From the NCBI GenBank assembly GCA_963457665.1, contig OY735215.1, forward strand, positions 44,455,016 to 44,519,015: 64,000 nucleotides of DNA. Reading direction: 5' to 3'. The first letter of the stretch is position 1, and each line of letters begins with the position of its first letter. Origin of the DNA: Thysanoteuthis rhombus (lineage: Eukaryota; Mollusca; Cephalopoda; Oegopsida; Thysanoteuthidae). Below the pieces are notes generated by a model that was not told the DNA's origin, did not search any database, and saw only the letters and a list, made by a program, of their open reading frames with translations. A program made the position numbers and the translations under genes. This document shows positions 12,590 through 24,197 of this stretch, in pieces.

Positions 12590-13319
12590 GAGAAATATAA
12601 AATATTGAAAATATCGGAAGTTTCTAGAGGACTTCAGGACGAAAATGAAGTTCAGAAGAAAAAATCGTGAAATGAGTCTAATCTGAGGTTCTTCGATTAA
12701 AAGAAAAATGAATAAGTAAAGGAAAGGAAGAAATGTTAAGAAGTAAGATTTAAAACTTTGAGTAAGGAAAATGTGGAGAAAAGGGGGTGGTAATTCAAAA
12801 TATGAGACAGAAAGAAAAAAATTAAAATGGCATAAAGGAAAAAAGAGGGGTTTTTAAGGAGTATAACGAAAAAAGGAAGTTTTAAGAGGTTATAACGAAA
12901 GAATGAAAGAAAGAAAGTTGATTTTTTCAAGTTTTCAAACTGAAAAAGAAGGTTTTAGAATGATATAACGAAAGACAAAATGAAAATTTCAAAATGGCCT
13001 AACGGAAAAAGAAAATTTTTAAAGGGTCTAATGAAAGGAAAAAAGTTTTTAAAGGATACAACGAAGGAAAGAAAGAAATTGTAAAAGAGAACAGAAGTTT
13101 TCCCAAGTGTATAACGAAAGAAAACAAAATTGTGAAGAATATATCAAAAGAAAGGAAGAGTTATAAAGGGTATAACGAACGAAAAAAGGGAAATTTTAAA
13201 GGGTTAAACAAAAAAGAAAAAAAGAAAGAAATAAAGTCTTTGATTTGTGTGACGAAAAAAGAGAAAGAGAGGAAGTATAATGGAAAAATAAATAAAGAAA
13301 GAATGTTTTAAAAGGGCAT

Positions 13320-13355
<36 letters not shown>

Positions 13356-13400
13356 GAAAAAAACGTTTTTAAAGTGTGTTAAGAAAGACAGAAAAAAGAT
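12590..13400 (+). repeat. purine-rich degenerate minisatellite
   Basis: About 800 bp of repeated phrases of the form TTTTAAAGGGTATAACGAAA followed by GAAAGAAA, at an irregular 35-60 bp spacing (for example near 12858, 12888, 12965, 13055, 13110, 13170). It decays into pure (GAAA)n at 13320-13356. Confidence 0.65.
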
Positions 13401-14182
13401 GAAAAGGATCGCTGCCAAAATAAAGAAAAGGGGAAAGGACCCTTTAGAAGAAAGAACGAAAAAGGAGATGAGATGATGGAAGGGAATTCGAAAAAGAGGG
13501 GTCTCTCGAAACAGAAAATCTCCCAGACCCACTTACTATTAACAAGCGGAAGTGACGACTAAACCAACACTTTGCTGCTAGATTGGTCGGGTCCCGAATC
13601 AAAGCTAGGCAAAAGAATGTTTGTACAAGCGCATCACATGGATTAACGATTCGTCCTTAGCGGATCTACCTTTACCTTTTGTTTCCCTTCCTCTTCTCAC
13701 GTGCGTGTTTTGCTCTTCAAAGCAGAAAGAAAAAAGGGAAGGGGAACGGCGAACATTAGATAGGGGAAAGGAGTGACTAGTAAAAGAAAGCGGGAGGGAG
13801 CGCAACGACGAGGGAGAAATGTTAAAAAAGGGACGGCCATGTTGGGGCTTTGGGGAAAAGTGCCGAGAAAAAGTGGATGAGACGAAAATAGATCAGAGCA
13901 AAGGGGGAATTCGTTGAGTTGAAGAACTTGAGAGAAAAAAGAAGTGTTTTCTGGCTTCGGAAATGTAAATTCCGGCACACTTATATAATAGATCGTGGAA
14001 AATGCAGATACACACACGCACACACACATGCATACACATATACACACATACACGCATACTTAGAGAGGATGTGGCTTGATAAAATCGCAGAATGTTAATA
14101 AGCACATTCCTCTAAATATCCATCTCGTATTGTGCTCAGCAGGTCTGGTAATTGTTATCTAATGACCTTATCCCAGTAATCA

Positions 14183-14186
<4 letters not shown>
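13401..14186. other. non-coding, purine-rich then (CA)n
   Basis: Purine-rich to about 13950, then a broken (CA)n run at about 14010-14056. Minus-strand frames here are low-complexity. Confidence 0.5.

Positions 14187-14234
<48 letters not shown>
14187..14234. repeat. (TA)n microsatellite
   Basis: Pure TA run of about 48 bp. Confidence 0.95.
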
Positions 14235-14238
<4 letters not shown>

Positions 14239-14968
14239 GTACTTTCAAGAAAGTGAAGGCACTATACTTAGGGGTGACAAACACCCGATGAAGCATTATA
14301 TATTTTACCCATAGCTTGGGAGAGAAAAGATGAATTCATGACTTTCTTAAGTAATTATTCAAGTCTCAGTGGGAGTTTGGACGGAGTTTAAGCCCTGTCC
14401 ATCCTCTGCACTTTTAATTGATCGGCCACTGGGACTTGCTAAGCTTAATTGTTCAAGCTCGATTTATTCATAATAACATTATGGGAGTGCCAAAGAGAAA
14501 AGTAAAAATAATGATATAATCAGCACACTATGTCAATTATCAAAAATGGCATCGGCATGTGATCTTTACTTAAAATGTTCAAATAACATTGTTGTTCACG
14601 CTGAAAGATATCGTTCTTCAAATCTAAGATATAGTTATCGAAATCCTAAGGTACGTAATTTGGAGCGCAAATAACCGTTTTAGCTGAGAAGTTCGCTGGG
14701 AATGAAAAAATTAAAAATCTAGCGCTTTTTAGCCATCAGTGCAGGGTGGGCTCCTGACAATCTTGATGCTATCGTATTTAAGGACCAAATAACCGAGGGA
14801 TACATTTTTAATGGCCACGGAGTCTTACAAAAGTCATTTTTGGTTTTGAAATGTAAACTAGATAATTCTGAAAATGTGAGAAAATTAAACTCAAAACATT
14901 GATCTACTTATTACAAAGCCCAATTCAATATCCACTTTCTCAGAGGACTAACGGGCAAATGATGCACT

Positions 14969-14970
<2 letters not shown>
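14235..14970. other. non-coding, nothing recognised
   Basis: No supported gene or repeat. Confidence 0.45.

Positions 14971-15014
<44 letters not shown>
14971..15014. repeat. (TA)n microsatellite
   Basis: Pure TA run of about 44 bp, 90 bp left of a hammerhead-like motif. Confidence 0.95.
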
Positions 15015-15018
<4 letters not shown>

Positions 15019-15101
15019 GAACTATAGAGTGTGAGATTGACTCAGGAGTGAAAGTGTATGGAAATTAAGTTTATTCATCTGTAAATGTTTTCATTAATGG
15101 T

Positions 15102-15138
15102 CTAGACGTGTTTTGGAAGTTATTCCCATCTTCAGTAG
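15102..15138 (-). ncRNA. hammerhead ribozyme-like motif
   Basis: Minus strand, in order: CTA (stem I), CTGAAGA (core), one unpaired T, GGGA-ATAAC-TTCC (stem II), AAAA where GAAA is expected, C-AC-G with AC/GT as a two-pair stem III, the TC before the cleavage site, and TAG (stem I). The single core change, G to A at a former CpG, would be expected to inactivate it. The layout matches the minimal type I hammerheads of Penelope-like elements and retrozymes. Called by eye, without a covariance-model search. Confidence 0.45.
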
Positions 15139-15245
15139 TGTGTGTACCTTTTAGAGGTTATAAGTTTGAAGTGGAAGATAAGTCCACCATCAGGAGCTTT
15201 GCTTTGTGAGCAAAAAATGGTACCCCATCTGTGAGGGGCATCCTG

Positions 15246-15246
<1 letters not shown>
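15139..15246. other. sequence flanking the hammerhead-like motif
   Basis: Contains GGTACCCCATCTGTGAGGGG shortly before the TA tract. It may belong to the same element, but no boundary is visible. Confidence 0.25.

Positions 15247-15323
<77 letters not shown>
15247..15323. repeat. (TA)n-(TG)n compound microsatellite
   Basis: About 60 bp of TA followed by about 16 bp of TG. Confidence 0.95.
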
Positions 15324-15688
15324 ATGAGTGAGTGCGTATGTGTGTGTATGCATGTTTATACATAATTATAGTTGATGATAGATTTTGCTTACTCTGATGA
15401 GGCTACATCCGAAATGCCTCTCTTGTTCGACATCGACTACAGGCAGTTGCTTTTGAACTGGCTGATGGATAGATAGAAATGTCATATACACTGGCAGGCA
15501 GTTTAAAGATAAACACACATGCACATATGTATGTGTGTGTGAGTGTGTGTGTGAGTGTACAAATATACTAGTCTGTGAAGCTTCAGAGCTTTGAACACTA
15601 GATGTAGCAGAATTTTGTATAACCATTTTTTGTCATTTCAATCAATTATCTCCAAATATATGTTAATGCAATTAATGTCGGATTTTCA

Positions 15689-15720
<32 letters not shown>

Positions 15721-16284
15721 GGAGAGAGAGAGAATGAGGTAGGGAGAGAGATGAACAGTCTGCGATAAAATATTCAATAGACGGACTCCAGGGCACTCGT
15801 AATTAATAAGGAAAAAAGAAAGGTAATGTAAAGGGGGGGAGAAGAGACTCTGGGAATTCGTTACCCTTAGAGCATAACCCTACAAAGGGGCCACAAACAT
15901 TGGTTGTTTTGCTTAGAAGGTTATGTTTAATGTTACGGCTCTTAGTTCTCGTTTTCACAACGCATTTCCCATTCCTGGCCAACTTGTGTTTTTGTTTTGT
16001 GCTATTCTGGCCTGTTTCACCTTCTCCTCGCTTTTCGCAAACCCTGCCCCACTTTTATTCGGTTCTGTTAACGACACCCCTTGGGCCAGTCGACACCGGG
16101 TTGTTGTTACATCTGTTTGAAGAAAAATACCTAATTATATCTTTTCCTTCTTCACTGGGTGCACCTGAGGATAACCAATATTATCTGGGCTTCCAAAGCC
16201 GTGTACTCCGACGTTTTAAGGTGTATACGGATGTTGGCTTAGATCTGTGTGCAAACGCTTAAGGGGCTTGTGCAAAAACGTTTC
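15324..16284. other. non-coding, (TG)n and TATA/GAGA tracts
   Basis: (TG)n around 15531-15558 and (TA)n-(GA)n at 15691-15733. The open frame at 15900-16262 is hydrophobic at its start and has no motif I recognise, so I do not call it a gene. Confidence 0.45.
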
Positions 16285-16455
16285 AATAGATGTATACGCA
16301 AGGCTCTAATTGTTGGGCGGGTATTTTGCAAGTGAATTCCATCCTCAGTGGATGCCCCATTCTCGTGACCTTGTGGCTATGTTTTGAAATATCTACATCC
16401 TGACATGGAGGTCGGTGTTTTGAGTTCGATCCTCGTTCAGTGCTCCAGAATTACG
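16285..16455 (+). repeat. tRNA-like SINE remnant
   Basis: CTTGTGGCTATGTTTTGAAA as a weak box A, then GGTGTTTTGAGTTCGATCCT as a good box B with tRNA-like spacing. An upstream TGAATTCCATCCTCAGT phrase may be a second decayed unit. Confidence 0.4.
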
Positions 16456-16517
16456 GTCTCCTGTCATATAAAACTATTAGTATACTACCTGTCAAAATTA
16501 CGGGATTATCCCAGGGA

Positions 16518-16792
16518 TAAAACAGAGGAGTCTGAGACATCGTAGAATCCATTCGAAAATTCAAATAGCAATGGGCTGGTCATGTTGCAAGAATGGCAGA
16601 CAACCAATGGACATCACAACTCACAACATACATCCTCACGCAACCAAGGCTGGCAGAAAAGAAGATGGAGAGACAGGCTGGGCAAATTCAGAAAGTACTG
16701 GCTCCGCGACACCCACGATAGAGTAGATGCAGTGAATCCTTGGAAAGGTCTATGTCCAACGACGGATGATAGAACACTGATGATGGTGACAT
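16518..16792 (+). mobile_element. RTE-like LINE 3' end
   Basis: Same family as 3685-4212. Frames read RIHSKIQ, MGWSCCKNGRQPMDIT and then KFRKYWLRDTHDRVDAVNPW, followed by KGLCPTTD and a short GATGATG tail. 5'-truncated and frameshifted. Confidence 0.7.
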
Positions 16793-17339
16793 TATACAGA
16801 TTTATATTATAGTATACATGTATCTTTTGCTGACAGATAAAAGAAGTATTTTTCAGTTGATTTTCTACAACTCTGTATTTTCTGTTTTTTTAATGATTAA
16901 GAAAAATAATGCAACAGAATTGGATGAAAAAAGGGTACCGACACATTAACAGTAGTGGTAGTCGTAGTTGTAGATATTACCAGCAGAGCATTGTTCTATT
17001 TTGTGCAGTTGTTCGCAGTATCCCCTTTCCTTCTTTCTGTTTGCTTTAGCGTGACAAAAACAGACAACGAACAAACGAACAAAATGACAAGACCTTTTAT
17101 AAATTTCTCATATCTCGGTGATATGCATAACTTGAGGCACCTGTCGTGGAGCAATGCTTGAGCAGCTAGTTTCGCGGGGTATTATCTAGTGAGTTTAATC
17201 CTCTCTAGATGCCTCACCATCTATGACCTTATGCCAGAATGAGCTCTGCTTACGGGAGTGAATATCTTCTTCGTGTACCGATTATTGGACTTATCTCGCA
17301 GGCCATTATTCACGAGTTCAATCCTCACTATATAGCACG
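16793..17339. other. non-coding with SINE-like phrases
   Basis: GTGAGTTTAATCCTCTCTAG (about 17190) and CACGAGTTCAATCCTCACTA (about 17310) are box-B-like phrases of decayed tRNA SINEs. I see no gene. Confidence 0.35.
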
Positions 17340-17860
17340 ATGTTCTTCGCTGCATTTGTATTTTTTGCTCTTCATTTTCACATACAAAACTTTTCCTTCC
17401 TTTCCAACAATTCATCCCTTCTTTGGCCTGCTTATTTACGCTTCCTCGTCAAGATTTCTTTTTAATTTTCATTCCCTGTGTATTCCATTTTCCTTATTCC
17501 TTTCGTCTTTCTCTTTTCCCTCATTATTTCTTTTTTTTTTTCCTCACTATATTTTCTTTTTTGTTGTACATTTTTAACGTTCTTCTCGTTCGTTATATAT
17601 TTTCTTCCTCTTTGCTTTGTTCAATTTCTCTTTCTTATCAAAATTTCTTTTCCTTTTATTCTTCATTTCTTCTTTTTATTTCTTTTTCTACCTACTTTTC
17701 TTTTATCTTTTCTTTATTCTCTTTATTCATTTCCTCTTCTTCATTTTTTTCTTCTTCCCCTCCTTCTTTCTTCCTGTTCAACCTTTTCAAATTTTTTTCT
17801 TATTTCTTTCAAGTTATCTCCTTGAATTTTTTCTTCATATTTCGTTTATTTCAAATTAGT
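17340..17860. repeat. pyrimidine-rich low-complexity tract
   Basis: About 500 bp of T/C-rich sequence. It creates three overlapping Phe/Leu/Ser open frames on the plus strand, which is a composition artefact. Confidence 0.8.
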
Positions 17861-18250
17861 TGAACCCGCTGAAAGCCCACGTATGTTGACGACTAAGATT
17901 TTCCATTACCTGATGCATTTGCTCTTCTCTCACCTTTTGTCAGTATATTCATATTCTTCTCCTTATCCTTTCCAATTGTTGCAGTCCGTCCACGTTTTTA
18001 TCCTAATGTTAAACAAACATGGATTAGTGTCATATGCAAAAATCGTTCTATCCCCAAAGTATACGACTTTTCATTTTTGCCTTCTCTCTTCCTGACTCCC
18101 AATTAAACTGTCAAACGTTCTTTTTAGTCTTCTTGCTTCCTACCCTCTTACTGAGCTGTCTAATCTTTCTCTTGTGTTATTACTGAATGCGTAATATTAA
18201 AACTCATGTAAAGACAAACAAGTAGGACAATCGTAAGGATATCGAAATCA
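17861..18250. other. non-coding, nothing recognised
   Basis: No gene or repeat that I can support. Confidence 0.4.
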
Positions 18251-18495
18251 TAAGTTATTAGCATTCTCCAACCTTTTCTTCTTCCTCATCCTTCTGTCTT
18301 TCTAGAGTCCACCCATCCTACCAGACTTTCCTTTACACTCTACCTCTCTTCCTCCTCCACCTATCCCTTCTGCCCTTCTTCTTCTTCTTCTTCGTCGAAA
18401 TTTTTTTCTCAGGCTTCTCCTCATCCATCTGCTTCCTCTGATTCATTTTTTATCATTATTCTATTCTTTTTCTTCTTCTTCTTTCATCATCATCA

Positions 18496-18544
<49 letters not shown>

Positions 18545-18960
18545 AAACATCCCAGAATCTTTGTCTCCTTCAACACGTTAAGCTTGTCTTCTTTTTTTTC
18601 ATCTTCCTTCTGTATCCTTCTTCTATCTTTGTCTTCTCATCTTTTATCTTCTTAATCTTTCGTATCATTCTTCTGCTTCTTCTCATTCTTTTTCATCTCA
18701 TCGTATTTTTCTTCGCTTTCTTCGCTTTCTTTTCTTTTCAATTTTGCTCCTTCTTTTTTCTTCTCCTTCTTCGTGCTTCTTTTATAACTCCTTTGGACTC
18801 CTATTACTTCTTCGCTTTTCTTCCTCATTCTTTCATCGTTCTCTTCTTAGCTCCCGCTCCCATTTTACTCCCTACCACGCCCTTCTCCATCTACCCCCCC
18901 CCCCTTCACATGAACCTTTCCCTCCAACCACCTCTACCCTTTCCCAACACTCATCTCTTC
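18251..18960. repeat. pyrimidine-rich tract with (ATT)n
   Basis: CTT/TTC-rich low-complexity DNA with a clean (TTA)n run at 18498-18541. The open frames in it are artefacts. Confidence 0.8.
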
Positions 18961-19372
18961 GTACTCGGTGCAGATGTTAAGGGCGCGTCCCAGTTTCTCT
19001 CGGCTTTCAAAGTGCAAATTGCTGTCGGGGAAAAAAAGTGGCCCGGAAAAAAACAGAAATAAACAAAAATCAGAAAAAAATCTCGAAAAAAAATCGGAAC
19101 AAACGGGAAATGATGTGAGGTTTTGTTTTTTTATTTATTTATTTGAATCCTACAATTTAAGGAATCTGACACAGAAAAAGAAAATAAACAGCTGTGCTGT
19201 ATAAGGGGTAGGGGGCAGAATAGCCTGCCAAGAAATTTCGTCTTTCATCACAATGCAGACATGCCCCGATATGGTACGATTCAATACAGTACGCATTTGG
19301 AAACAACACGATAAGCTCCTAATTTCTCTCCTTTTCCCTCTTCTTTTCATTCTCCAACATTCACTCCATTTA

Positions 19373-19480
19373 CAATGGATTTGGACTCCTAGGGTGAAGG
19401 GGGCAGATAGTCTTGCATATTCGCCGCCGGTAGGAGAGGTGCTGGGTGGCCTGGTAACAACCAGCATGGAAAACAGGTTT
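19373..19480 (+). repeat. direct repeat, left copy
   Basis: TGGATTTGGACTCCTAGGGT, then CACCAGCATGGAAAAC-type sequence (AACAACCAGCATGGAAAACA). It pairs with 19714-19820, and the two flank the family B body. Confidence 0.5.
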
Positions 19481-19494
19481 TCCCCCGCCATCCG

Positions 19495-19713
19495 AATGTT
19501 AACTGTTCCTATTGAAAAAAGCCGTAATGACGTAAGGCTAAGAAACAATTGCTATTGATTTATATCGGTAAAGAAGAGAGTCGAATTGGTTACACGCAAC
19601 CTCGATAACGACTCGCTGCGAAACAAACGCTACTTTTGCTTTTGTCTTTTTTCATAAAAGGCAAAAGTGGTGAGAGACGAATTTTTTCGAAAGCAGGAAA
19701 TACCTGAACTTCT
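19495..19713 (+). repeat. family B MITE-like repeat
   Basis: GCCGTAATGACGTAAGGCTA, then AAGAAACAATTGCTATT, the CGCTACTTTTGC block and GCAGGAAATACC match 9.55-9.85 kb in order. Confidence 0.55.
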
Positions 19714-19820
19714 CATGGATTTGAACTTCCGGGATAAAGGGTTTACATAGTTTTGTGTAACTATCACCGGCAGATGGGGTGTGGGCTGGCGTAACGCTTA
19801 CCAGCATTGGAAACGGAATC
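19714..19820 (+). repeat. direct repeat, right copy
   Basis: TGGATTTGAACTTCCGGGAT through TTACCAGCATTGGAAACGG repeats 19373-19480 with moderate divergence. Confidence 0.5.
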
Positions 19821-20196
19821 GTTGTAGCAAGTTAGAATTTCAGTAGAATATTAATCTTAACTGTGGAACGATTCCCTGGGGAAAGGCATGAGTGCACATT
19901 TTCCACCGTTCTGACCCATCGCCAGTTATCTTTAAAAAACACGACAGAAAAGAGAGTAAATGAGTGAAGAGTCAGGAAACTACTCTCATATAACCCACTT
20001 TTCCTGTCCAGGTAGTAGCGATCTGTTACTCCCATCGCTACCCTAGATGGGTATCCGATCGAAAGATGGATATCGACAGACTGATAAAAAGAGTCCGTTG
20101 AGAAGTAAATGTTAAAATGCTGGATTTTAGGTGGTTTGGAGCTTGTTCCTCACCGGTTGCTCCATGAATCTATCCTTGTGCCAAAATTAACTTAAA

Positions 20197-20199
<3 letters not shown>
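19821..20199. other. non-coding, nothing recognised
   Basis: No gene or repeat that I can support. Confidence 0.4.

Positions 20200-20240
<41 letters not shown>
20200..20240. repeat. (CT)n microsatellite
   Basis: Pure CT run of about 40 bp. Confidence 0.95.
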
Positions 20241-20241
<1 letters not shown>

Positions 20242-20272
20242 TACACAAACAACATATAGTCTATGAGTTGAG

Positions 20273-20690
20273 TACACCGAATCTGTCAGGAAAGTATCCA
20301 GTTATTTAATATCAGCGAAAATATAGCCTACCAAGGGCAATGGCGCCTCAGTCCCTTTAAAGTACTCCCTTTGGAATCTCGCATCCACTTGTCCCAGCAT
20401 CTCTTTTTTTTTAAAAAAAACAGTGTGCAAATTCCTTTTCGGGATCCCCATCAGCTACCTCATCAAGTCCTCTTTAATCTCGTTCACAGTCTCAAATCTC
20501 CTCCCTTCATCCTGGGACCAGCCAGAAGTCGCAGGGTAGTCATATCTAGACTAAATTGGGTCTGAAAGACCTACTCCAACATTACGATAGTTCAGTCAAT
20601 GGTGTTTCATTGCTGACTGAGTAACCCAACGGAAGAGAGTATCCCATGAGATCGTTTGAATTATATAAAAGCCACACAACTGTTTCTAGA
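20273..20690 (-). mobile_element. mariner-like transposon, 3' part
   Basis: The minus strand encodes, with frame breaks, RRFETVNEIKEDLMR (20502-20461) and WDKWMR (20396-20385), the C-terminal region of mariner transposases. It ends in a TIR whose outer end on the plus strand is TACACCGAATCTGTCAGGAA at about 20273. That end and the 80 bp inside it match the right end of the mariner relic at 23153-24175. The 5' half is not recognisable. Confidence 0.6.
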
Positions 20691-21870
20691 GATATTCAAA
20701 ATGGTTGGATACTTCCCAGACTGACCATGTAAAAAGAAAACCTTGGCGCCTCCACGAAGGTATTATGTACGTTTCTGTTTACTTATGTAAAAAAAAAAAA
20801 CAACCAAAATTAACTTTATATTTCATTACCTGCCAAGTCATTTTTTCTAACTTGAAAAGTATGCCTCTAGTAAAAAGAGCGAGGCGTAAATAACAGGGAT
20901 GGAAAATTACCAAAAGCAAATCTCCAGGGGACACCAATGACAGGGACGCATTTGACTGAGACGGAGTTGTCCAGGATGCAGTCGACCTGACATCCCTTGG
21001 TCTAATACGGTCAATGAAGCCCTGATATTGACAGCAGTATGAGAGCTTTCCTTGCAGTTTGAAAGAGGGTCTCGACTCAAGATTTCGACAGGTCATTCGA
21101 TCGCAAAGGGAACCTAAAGAAACCCATAGGGTACAACGGCTATAACGTTGTGAACAATTAACCTATCCGGATGGGGATTATGGTCCGAAAATAAATCTTT
21201 GTATAGTGATAATTCCTGATCCTAAAAATTCAGAGAAGAATTTATAGTTTCGTGGTTTTCGAAAAATTGTGTTCCTCATCACTCCTAAATATTGATATCT
21301 ATCTATCTATCTACCTATCTATTTCTAGCTACTGATTCCTGTCTATTTGTCCTTTTTTCTGTGTTTTTCTTCGATCGATCTATTCCAATGATTTTGTTTA
21401 TGTTCGTCGATCGTTTCCTGACATCATTCTGTTTGTCTCTATCTAACTCTCTATCTATCTTTCTGTCTGTCTGTTTTTATATCTATCGGTCTCTATTTAC
21501 GCCATCTAATTTATATCTAGATGTGTCAACAAAGCAAGTGAATCAAAGAAGCTACCCGCCTTGCTCAGAGGTCGGGTATTTGACCAAGTTTTTTGACTGG
21601 CAACCGATTGATGTCTAATTATAAGACGGTCTGCCCTTGTTCCCAAAATACACCGCTGCTTCATACCTCCATCTCCTTCCACGGGAACGGATACTTCAAA
21701 TCCCCCTTCCCAAATACTCACCCTGTTATGAAATTTAAAAGAACGATCGTACAAACCTTCGCTTGTATGCCCCAACTCTTTCTCAGTCAGTTTTTCACCG
21801 GTAGTTTTAATGAACAGTTAACCCTCAAATTAAATGCTTTTTTCATCACTACGATGTATCCACATATATA
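20691..21870. other. non-coding, (TATC)n run
   Basis: A (TATC)n run lies at about 21297-21325 and again near 21440. The minus-strand frame at 20779-21096 has no motif I know. Confidence 0.4.
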
Positions 21871-22940
21871 AACATTAGTGCACTATATATAGATATATAT
21901 GAACCTACAACCACTTTATATATAGCGCTCTTTATATACAAAGTAGCTCAGAACGACTGTAAATCTATATTTGTATTTACCAAGTATGAACTAGTCTGTG
22001 TAGCGAATCCACATTGTACTATATATATAATATATATATGTACTTAGTGTTGATATTGTTCTGTCAATAGACTATGTAAATAATTAATACCTCCTGCAAC
22101 TAATAATAAACCAACCACATTTACTACAACCCACTCGAATTCAAACCATTAATTCAATTCAGTAACTACTAAACACTAGATATAAATATTAACGAATGAT
22201 GAATACAATATACACAATAAAGTAGTCAAAATAGTCTGCAAAGATATTAACCTCCAAGGCTTATACCCACTAGGATAATTTTAGACTACCAAAATCAAAC
22301 TAGTAAATTCAACTCATGATATATATATAACCATGATCCAGCAGCTTAATATTACCACTAATGAAGCCAAAACTTAACTTAGTACCATCTCGGCACCTTG
22401 CCACCAACCGAATAGTAATACATATTCAATTCTGATTAACTACAAATAATTCGATCCAAATGTACTGATACCAAAAATTACATCAAGACAATATTATGAT
22501 AATAATATAGTCTCCAAAAATGAAAATCAGAAGTTTAAACAATTACGATCATAATAGGGGTCTATACACCTATCTAATACTCCGGTAAGCACACGCTTAC
22601 ACTCATGACACACACAACAAAACATGCACACAAACCACTCCAACCCATACGATTTCTGCAACTACCACATTAAGACAATATTCCCCACCCCCTGGAAACA
22701 ATGAACCAAAACCAGGGACAGATCAATCCGTTTCCCTTAAGATATGCATTAGATTTGTATTGAAAGTTTTCTGTCTTTCACTATATTTGCTCTGACATTA
22801 TATCAAAACTTGGATTTCACGATATTAAGTCATTCGAGGACTCTTACTGGCGAGTTTGGGAAAATTACCAAAATGCTATGCCACTGTTCACCCATGGAAA
22901 CAAACACTTCCCAGATTTAACAGTTTATTAATCCAATCTT

Positions 22941-22944
<4 letters not shown>
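21871..22944 (+). other. G-poor, A/C-rich strand-asymmetric stretch
   Basis: From about 22020 to 22720 the plus strand is visibly poor in G and rich in A and C (for example ACTAATAATAAACCAACCAC near 22100). There are no long open frames and no repeat I recognise. Short TATATA runs occur at 21870-22045. Confidence 0.5.

Positions 22945-23001
<57 letters not shown>
22945..23001. repeat. (TA)n microsatellite
   Basis: Pure TA run of about 57 bp. Confidence 0.95.
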
Positions 23002-23005
<4 letters not shown>

Positions 23006-23152
23006 CAAACAAGTCCATTGAAAGACAGTTGATGAACCCCCTAATAAAACTACCTGCACAATATTGGAAGTTTAAATGATAGTAATAAAATTAATTCCGA
23101 TGTATAACATGGAATACGCTGGACACAGTTTATTGACAATGATTGGAAAGTA

Positions 23153-24175
23153 CAAGGGATGTTCAAAAGTACAAGGCTTCAACCTAGACTTTGGGGCCTG
23201 AATGTGTACTAGAAAGCCTTTTATAACCATACAGACTCAAACGTTTGCTCTCATTTCTATTGAGCTGGCACTCTTTGAAAGCTGGTAGGTTTGAAGAAAA
23301 CCAAATTATTGGTGAGAAAGAAGCCATACCCGTGGTCAGGTATCTGCAAAAAATGGTATGACCCAAAGGAAATCCACGAAGACATAGTCTAAACGTTCTG
23401 TTACGACTGCATTTGCTATCTGATCATAAAGATGTGGATCACTGATGTCAAGCGGGACAGGAAGGGCACTGATAATGACCACGGACGATCATCCACCTTA
23501 TGGATTTTCAACTGTCCAGACATATGGCTATAATTAGGAAGAATGGGATTTGGAAGATTATGTTGCTCCAATATTCCAAGTTAGGAGAGCCGCCTTGAAA
23601 ATCTGTATTTCTGAATTTACCTGTGCTCGAATACCGTCTTTTGCTGCCAGTTGACTACTTCAACTAATCTATCCAAAAAGTATCCAGCCCTTTTGAACAT
23701 TTCAGGAATAAGTGTATGGTTTGATGTGACCTTGCAATCCATCAAGGTGGACCTGCATGAACAGACAATATACTTTAGGGTCACTCAACTGGCAATGAGA
23801 CGCCATTGATTGTGTGCTTGTGTACAATGTGGCCGTTGCATCACAATGACCGAACTGGCCTTTTTCTCCCTTCTCCTGCAGGGATTTTGACCAAACATCA
23901 CACCAGCCAGGTCTCTTGGCCATCTATCACAATCTAGATTTCGGCTCCCAGGAACTTCTGGGTTCTCCCGATGCTGGAATCACGATCAAAAAAGACAGAT
24001 TCCAGACTGCTGATGAAATTAAGGAGAACAAGATAAGGTACTTGCTAATGTGGCAAAGAGATTTGTTTTGAAAATTGGAAGGGATTATACTTCGAAGGAG
24101 ACAAAGCATCATTGCCCTGGGTGGGCTAGTTTTTCGTTGATATCAAATGGCTAGATACTTTCATGACATACATCG
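23153..24175 (+). mobile_element. mariner-like transposon relic with TIRs
   Basis: About 1.02 kb between TA dinucleotides at 23151-23152 and 24176-24177. The ends CAAGGGATGTTCAAAAGTA and, inverted, CGATGTATGTCATGAAAGTA form diverged TIRs. Inside, in order and with frame breaks: VKRDRKGTDNDHGRSST (23443-23500, the linker after the HTH, usual form FK.G..S.EDD.RSGRPST), LHHNDRTG (23836-23859, usual HHDNAP with a catalytic Asp), and KKDRFQTADEIKEN (23988-24029). The gap between the first two blocks is shorter than normal, so there is an internal deletion. Dead copy. Confidence 0.65.
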
Positions 24176-24197
24176 TACTTATAATGTTTGCATGTGA

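Noticed and set aside
17423-17863. 146-codon hydrophobic frame resembling a membrane protein
   Set aside because: Lies in a pyrimidine-rich tract that opens all three frames. Phe/Leu/Ser composition is an artefact.
20779-21096. 105-codon minus frame next to the mariner fragment as its N-terminal half
   Set aside because: No HTH or DD(D/E) block is readable, and it is separated from the mariner C-terminus by unrelated sequence.
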